This document shows, piece after piece, positions 60,418-64,000 of a stretch of 64,000 bases of DNA. Below the pieces are notes generated by a model, which did not search any database, was not told where the DNA came from, and was given only the letters and a program-made list of their open reading frames with translations. The stretch is from Streptomyces xanthii (GTDB lineage Bacteria; Actinomycetota; Actinomycetes; Streptomycetales; Streptomycetaceae): the NCBI RefSeq assembly GCF_014621695.1, contig NZ_CP061281.1, positions 5,704,001-5,768,000 of the forward strand. Reading direction: 5' to 3'. How positions within the stretch are numbered: the stretch's first letter is position 1; each line of letters starts with the position of its first letter. A program made the position numbers and the translations under genes.

Positions 60418-61179
60418 ATGCGCGTACATGTGGTCAGCGATGTGCACGGAAACTCCACCGACCTCGCACGAGCCGGCGACGGAGCCGACGCCCTCCTCTG
60501 CCTCGGCGACCTGGTCCTCTTCCTGGACTACGCCGATCACTCGCGCGGCATTTTTCCCGATCTGTTCGGAGTCGAGAACGCGGACCGCCTCGTCGAACTG
60601 CGCACCGCCCGCCGCTTCGAGGAGGCGCACGCCTTCGGCGCGAAGCTCTGGGCCGGCGTCGACCGCTTCCCCGCCATCGAGAAAGCGGTGCGCAAGCAGT
60701 ACGCCGAGATGTTCCCGGCGTTCCCCACCCCGACGTACGCCACCTACGGCAACGTCGACATCCCGGGGCTGTGGAGCGAGTACGCGGGACCGGGCACGAC
60801 CGTGCTCGACGGGCAGCGGGCCGAGATCGGCGGCTGGACCTTCGGCTTCGTCGGCGGCGGCCTGCGCACCCCGATGCGGACGCCCTTCGAGGTCGACGAC
60901 GAGGAGTACGCGGCGAAGATCGAGGCCGTCGGAGAGGTCGACGTCCTGTGCACGCACATCCCGCCGGAGGTCCCCGAGCTCGTCTACGACACGGTCGCGC
61001 GCCGCTTCGAACGGGGCAGCCGCGCGCTCCTCGACGCCATCCGCAGGACCCGGCCCCGCTACTCCCTCTTCGGCCACGTCCACCAGCCGCTCACCCGGCG
61101 CATGCGCATCGGCTCCACCGAGTGCGTGAACGTCGGCCACTTCGCCCGGGGCGGGCGGCCCTGGGCCCTCGAATGGTGA
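60418..61179 (+). CDS. Metallophosphoesterase (calcineurin-like)
   Basis: A 253-residue di-metal hydrolase. The metallophosphoesterase motifs are complete: DVHGN (D8, H10), GDLVLF, GNVDIP, the loop CTHIPPE and the C-terminal GHVHQPL. Similar to YfcE-type and actinobacterial phosphodiesterases; substrate unknown. ATG 60418 is preceded by a -10-like TAGGGT and no Shine-Dalgarno. It is divergent from the acyl-CoA synthetase. The next gene starts 104 bp downstream with a proper ribosome-binding site. Confidence 0.9.
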   Translation: MRVHVVSDVHGNSTDLARAGDGADALLCLGDLVLFLDYADHSRGIFPDLFGVENADRLVELRTARRFEEAHAFGAKLWAGVDRFPAIEKAVRKQYAEMFPAFPTPTYATYGNVDIPGLWSEYAGPGTTVLDGQRAEIGGWTFGFVGGGLRTPMRTPFEVDDEEYAAKIEAVGEVDVLCTHIPPEVPELVYDTVARRFERGSRALLDAIRRTRPRYSLFGHVHQPLTRRMRIGSTECVNVGHFARGGRPWALEW

Positions 61180-61282
61180 TGCCGGAGCGGTGACGTCGGG
61201 GCCGCCCGCGCGCGATAGCCTGCTCGCGCACACATACGTAGGCACGGCCGACCCCTGACCGTTATCTGGAGGAGCCACGGCG

Positions 61283-61717
61283 ATGGCGGAACACACCAGT
61301 TCGAGCATCACGATCGAGGCGGCGCCGGCCGACGTCATGGGCGTGATCGCCGACTTCGCGCGGTATCCGGACTGGACGGGCGAGGTGAAGGAGGCCGAGG
61401 TCCTGGAGACCGACGACTCCGGGCGCGCCGAGCAGGTCCGGCTCGTCATGGACGCGGGTGCGATCAAGGACGACCAGACGCTCAAGTACACGTGGACGGG
61501 CGAGAACGAGGTCTCCTGGACGCTCGTGAAGTCCCAGATGCTCCGCTCCCTGGACGGCTCCTACGTGCTCCGGCCCGCCGGCGCGGGTACGGAGGTCACG
61601 TACTCCCTCACGGTCGACGTGAAGATCCCCATGCTCGGGATGATCAAGCGCAAGGCGGAGAAGGTCATCATCGACCGCGCGCTGGCCGGCCTGAAGAAGC
61701 GGGTCGAGACCAAGTAG
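61283..61717 (+). CDS. SRPBCC (polyketide cyclase/START-like) family protein
   Basis: A 144-residue helix-grip protein: SITIEAAPADVMGVIADFAR with YPDWTGEVKEAEVL forms the typical opening, and DVKIPMLGMIKRKAEKVIID the long C-terminal helix. It binds a hydrophobic ligand or helps lipid metabolism in other members; no catalytic residue can be named. Corresponds in position to Rv2185c of M. tuberculosis. GGAGGAG lies 10 nt before ATG 61283. A UUCG hairpin terminator follows 3 bp after the stop. Confidence 0.9.
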   Translation: MAEHTSSSITIEAAPADVMGVIADFARYPDWTGEVKEAEVLETDDSGRAEQVRLVMDAGAIKDDQTLKYTWTGENEVSWTLVKSQMLRSLDGSYVLRPAGAGTEVTYSLTVDVKIPMLGMIKRKAEKVIIDRALAGLKKRVETK

Positions 61718-61720
61718 TCG

Positions 61721-61736
61721 GGCCCCTTCGGGGGCC
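61721..61736 (+). terminator. UUCG-tetraloop hairpin after the SRPBCC gene
   Basis: GGCCCC and GGGGCC pair around TTCG, three bases beyond the stop codon. The stem is short but the tetraloop is highly stable. Confidence 0.6.
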
Positions 61737-61834
61737 GGCCGATGCAAGCCCCCCGGCGTTGCCGGTTGCCGTTGCGCCGCCGGTAGCACCGGGAGGTGCC
61801 GTCCGGCGGCCCAGAGGCGGGTAGCCTCGCGGGC

Positions 61835-62929
61835 ATGCGGACTCTCCTTGTTGCCGGGCCCGGTGGGGCCGGGCGGACCACGGTCGCTGTCAGTACGGTC
61901 CGACGGGCCGTGCGTGACGGGCTGCGGGTCCTGCTGGTCACCGGCGACGAGGTCCCGGACGTGCCCGGGGCCGAGATCAAGCGGCTCATACCGGCCGAGG
62001 AGTTCCGCGACGACCTGCTCGCCCTCCAGGACCGGGCCGGCGGCGTGCTCGACATGGTCGGCGCCGCACGGCTCGACGCCGACGAACTGACCCCGCTGCC
62101 GGGCAGCACCGAGCTCGCGCTGCTGAGGGCCCTGCGCGACAGCGCCGGCGGACCCCACGACCTGGTCGTCGTCGACCTTCCCGCCGGGCCGGGCGCCGTC
62201 TCCGTGCTCGCCCTGCCCGAGCAGCTGCGCCGCTACCTGCGCCGCCTGCTCCCCGCGGAGCGCCAGGCGGCCCGCGCCCTGCGCCCCGTCCTCGGCCGCC
62301 TCGCGGGAGTGCCGATGCCCGCGGAGTGGCTCTACGAGACCGCCGCCCGCTGGGACGCCGAGCTCGCCGCAGCCCAGTCCGTCATCGACGCCGACGGCAC
62401 CGCCGTACGGCTCGTCGCCGAGCCCACCAAGGCCGCCGCCGAGAGCCTGCGCCTCACCCGCACCGGACTCGCCCTGCACGGCCTGCCCGTCGAAGCAGTC
62501 CTCGCCAACCGCGTCCTGCCCGACGGCTCCACCGACCCCTGGCTCGCCGACGCCGCCGCCCACCAGCGCAAGATCGTCGCCGGGTGGCCGGACGCGCCCG
62601 AGATCCCCCACCTGGGGTGCGACGCCGACGCCGGGCTCGACGTGCCGGCGCCCGGCGAGGCCGCCCCCCGCGCCGAGTGGCCCGTCGAGGACCGGATCGC
62701 CGAGGACGGCGTGCTGGTCTGGCGGATCCCCCTGCCCGGTGCCGTCCGCGAGGAGCTCACCCTGATCCGGCGCGGTGACGAACTCGTCGTCGGCGCCGGA
62801 CCGTTCCGCCGCATCGTGCCGCTGCCCTCCGCGCCCCGCCGCTGCACCGTCGCGGGCGCCGGACTCGTCGACGGCGAACTGTGCGTACGGTTCGCGCCGG
62901 ATCCCGGGCTGTGGCCGCGGACCCCGTGA
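61835..62929 (+). CDS. ArsA/MinD-like P-loop ATPase, atypical Walker A
   Basis: A 364-residue protein with an ArsA-type fold. The N-terminal P-loop reads GPGGAGRTT (near residues 8-16), where the usual Lys before TT is Arg; this would weaken ATP hydrolysis. Family signatures include VLLVTGDEVPDVPG, HDLVVVDLPAGPGAVSVLAL and the LVAEPTKAAAESLRLTR segment resembling the ArsA signature near the A-loop. The C-terminal region folds as small beta-hairpins (EELTLIRRGDELVVGAGPFR). ATG 61835 has a TAGCCT 7 nt upstream and no Shine-Dalgarno. Corresponds to Rv2184c; function unknown. Confidence 0.85.
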   Translation: MRTLLVAGPGGAGRTTVAVSTVRRAVRDGLRVLLVTGDEVPDVPGAEIKRLIPAEEFRDDLLALQDRAGGVLDMVGAARLDADELTPLPGSTELALLRALRDSAGGPHDLVVVDLPAGPGAVSVLALPEQLRRYLRRLLPAERQAARALRPVLGRLAGVPMPAEWLYETAARWDAELAAAQSVIDADGTAVRLVAEPTKAAAESLRLTRTGLALHGLPVEAVLANRVLPDGSTDPWLADAAAHQRKIVAGWPDAPEIPHLGCDADAGLDVPAPGEAAPRAEWPVEDRIAEDGVLVWRIPLPGAVREELTLIRRGDELVVGAGPFRRIVPLPSAPRRCTVAGAGLVDGELCVRFAPDPGLWPRTP

Positions 62930-62997
62930 ACCGCACGGCTCCGTTCGGGTACCGTCGAAGACACCACCACCTCAGCTCTCCGCAGGAGTCAGCCGCC

Positions 62998-63468
62998 ATG
63001 AGCGACGCCACCGAGCAGCCCGCGCCCCAGGTCGACGCCGACGCCTGGGAGAAGGCGTGCGCCGAGGACCTCGCGGCGGAGAAGGCCCGCCGCCGCGCCC
63101 AGCAGGGCCCCCAGCCCGGCACCGCCGCCGAGGAGCTGAAGAAGCTCGTCGACGCCGTCGCCGACAAGCTCTCCGGGGTCCAGGCCCCCTTCCTGGGCGC
63201 CGTCGCCCAGGGCACCGCCGAGCAGGCCGTCAAGCAGGTCGTCAAGCAGGCACGGTCCGTCGTCGAGCCCGTCATAGAGCGCAACTCCGACGTGTTCGAC
63301 CACCTCGCCGCCGCGGGCTCCGAGCTGCTCGCCGCGTACCGGTCCGCCGTCGAGGGCCAGGAGGCCCGCTGGACCCAGCGCACCCAGGAGCCGAAGGCCC
63401 CCGGCGGCCCCGCGCGGAAGGGCCCCGGGGACGAAGCCCCCGGCGGGGAACACATCGACCTCGACTGA
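62998..63468 (+). CDS. DUF5304-like hypothetical protein
   Basis: A 156-residue protein, mostly one long helical region (ADAWEKACAEDLAAEKARRR; GTAAEELKKLVDAVADKLSG; AVKQVVKQARSVVEPVIERN) with a flexible C-terminal tail rich in Pro, Gly and charged residues (KAPGGPARKGPGDEAPGGEH). No membrane helix is predicted by eye. ATG 62998 has AGGAG 8-10 nt upstream. It follows the ArsA-like gene by 68 bp and precedes glkA by 53 bp. The family assignment is from memory of streptomycete annotation and is tentative. Confidence 0.75.
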   Translation: MSDATEQPAPQVDADAWEKACAEDLAAEKARRRAQQGPQPGTAAEELKKLVDAVADKLSGVQAPFLGAVAQGTAEQAVKQVVKQARSVVEPVIERNSDVFDHLAAAGSELLAAYRSAVEGQEARWTQRTQEPKAPGGPARKGPGDEAPGGEHIDLD

Positions 63469-63521
63469 ACCCGGCTCGGGTACGGTGGGCCTTAGCGGGG
63501 CTCGACCGAACTGAGGGATTC

Positions 63522-64000
63522 ATGGGACTCACCATCGGCGTCGACATCGGCGGCACGAAGATCGCGGCCGGCGTGGTCGACGAGGACGGCAACATCCTCT
63601 CCACGTTCAAGGTGCCGACGCCTTCCACGCCGGACGGGATCGTCGACGCCATCGCCTCGGCCGTGGAAGGCGCCCGGGCGGGACACGACATCGTGGGCGT
63701 GGGCATCGGTGCCGCCGGATACGTCAACCGCCAGCGCTCGACCGTGTACTTCGCGCCGAACATCGACTGGCGCCAGGAGCCGCTCAAGGCCAAGGTCGAG
63801 GAGCGCGTCGGCCTCCCGGTCGTGGTCGAGAACGACGCGAACGCGGCCGCCTGGGGCGAGTACAAGTTCGGCGCCGGCAAGGGCCACCGCAACGTCATCT
63901 GCATCACCCTCGGCACCGGCCTCGGCGGCGGCATCATCATCGGCAACAAGCTGCGCCGCGGCCACTTCGGCGTCGCCGCCGAGTTCGGCCACATCCGCAT
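63522..64000 (+). CDS. glkA: Glucokinase (ROK family), truncated by the window end
   Basis: The first 159 codons of a ROK-family glucokinase. MGLTIGVDIGGTKIAAGVVD is the phosphate-1 motif; VVVENDANAAAWGEYKFGAG carries the catalytic Asp; ITLGTGLGGGIIIGN is the phosphate-2 motif. The stretch GHFGVAAEFGHIRI begins the zinc-binding ROK consensus; the Cys cluster would lie beyond the window. In Streptomyces GlkA also mediates glucose repression. ATG 63522 has GAGGG 5 nt upstream; a TACGGT at 63481-63486 could be its -10 box. Confidence 0.96.
   Translation, partial: MGLTIGVDIGGTKIAAGVVDEDGNILSTFKVPTPSTPDGIVDAIASAVEGARAGHDIVGVGIGAAGYVNRQRSTVYFAPNIDWRQEPLKAKVEERVGLPVVVENDANAAAWGEYKFGAGKGHRNVICITLGTGLGGGIIIGNKLRRGHFGVAAEFGHIR

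Overview
The window is GC-rich chromosomal DNA of a Streptomyces or very close actinomycete. Evidence: strong third-position GC bias, frequent GTG starts (plus TTG and probably CTG), genes joined by ATGA/GTGA overlaps, the actinobacterial bc1-aa3 respiratory genes (diheme QcrC, CtaF), a homodimeric AceE, PspA with PspAA, and a glucokinase of the ROK family. The gene order matches what I recall of the conserved block from the lipA/lipB-dlaT region through cob, nadA/erpA, adoK, cta/qcr and trpD to the PimB'/FadD15 region of Mycobacterium tuberculosis (about Rv2183c-Rv2216). This looks like core chromosome; I see no prophage, insertion sequence, tRNA, CRISPR array or biosynthetic cluster.

Layout. 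1-2.9 kb: the 3' end of a TIGR01777-type epimerase, a DUF4240 protein, a WYL regulator and a tandem VOC protein. 2.9-12 kb: central carbon metabolism: aceE with an upstream GntR/FCD regulator and a 17-bp perfect palindrome, then lpdA-sucB (E3 and a two-lipoyl E2) and pepA. 12-20 kb: late cobalamin genes cobS, cobT and an MBL-like/CobU fusion, interleaved with three membrane-protein genes and a methyltransferase. 20-26.5 kb: a HtrA-like lipoprotein protease, a methyltransferase that probably starts at CTG, DUF3043, pspA-pspAA and a two-component pair. 26.5-36.3 kb: an RND exporter, nadA divergent from erpA, an unknown large membrane-anchored protein, a PfkB kinase and an IscS-TusA fusion.

36.5-46 kb holds the whole aerobic terminal respiratory chain: ctaC-ctaD-ctaF, then an L,D-transpeptidase and a degenerate receiver protein, then ctaE-qcrC-qcrA-qcrB. 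46-49 kb: a solitary trpD, and a SAM-IV riboswitch in front of a cysteine-desulfurase-like gene. 49-64 kb: a rhomboid protease with an AsnC-type RAM protein, a NYN nuclease, two tandem NlpC/P60 hydrolases, a HExxH lipoprotein, a GT87 and a GT4 mannosyltransferase-like pair, a TTG-started acyl-CoA synthetase, a phosphoesterase, an SRPBCC protein, an ArsA-like ATPase, a DUF5304-like protein and the 5' part of glkA.

The most notable non-coding structure is a family of long imperfect palindromes built on the 19-mer GGGCGCGGGGAACTGCGCG and its complement. Six clear copies and one decayed copy lie at seven of the eleven convergent gene junctions and at no tandem or divergent junction. Every convergent gap longer than about 140 bp has one; every shorter convergent gap has either a simple hairpin or nothing.
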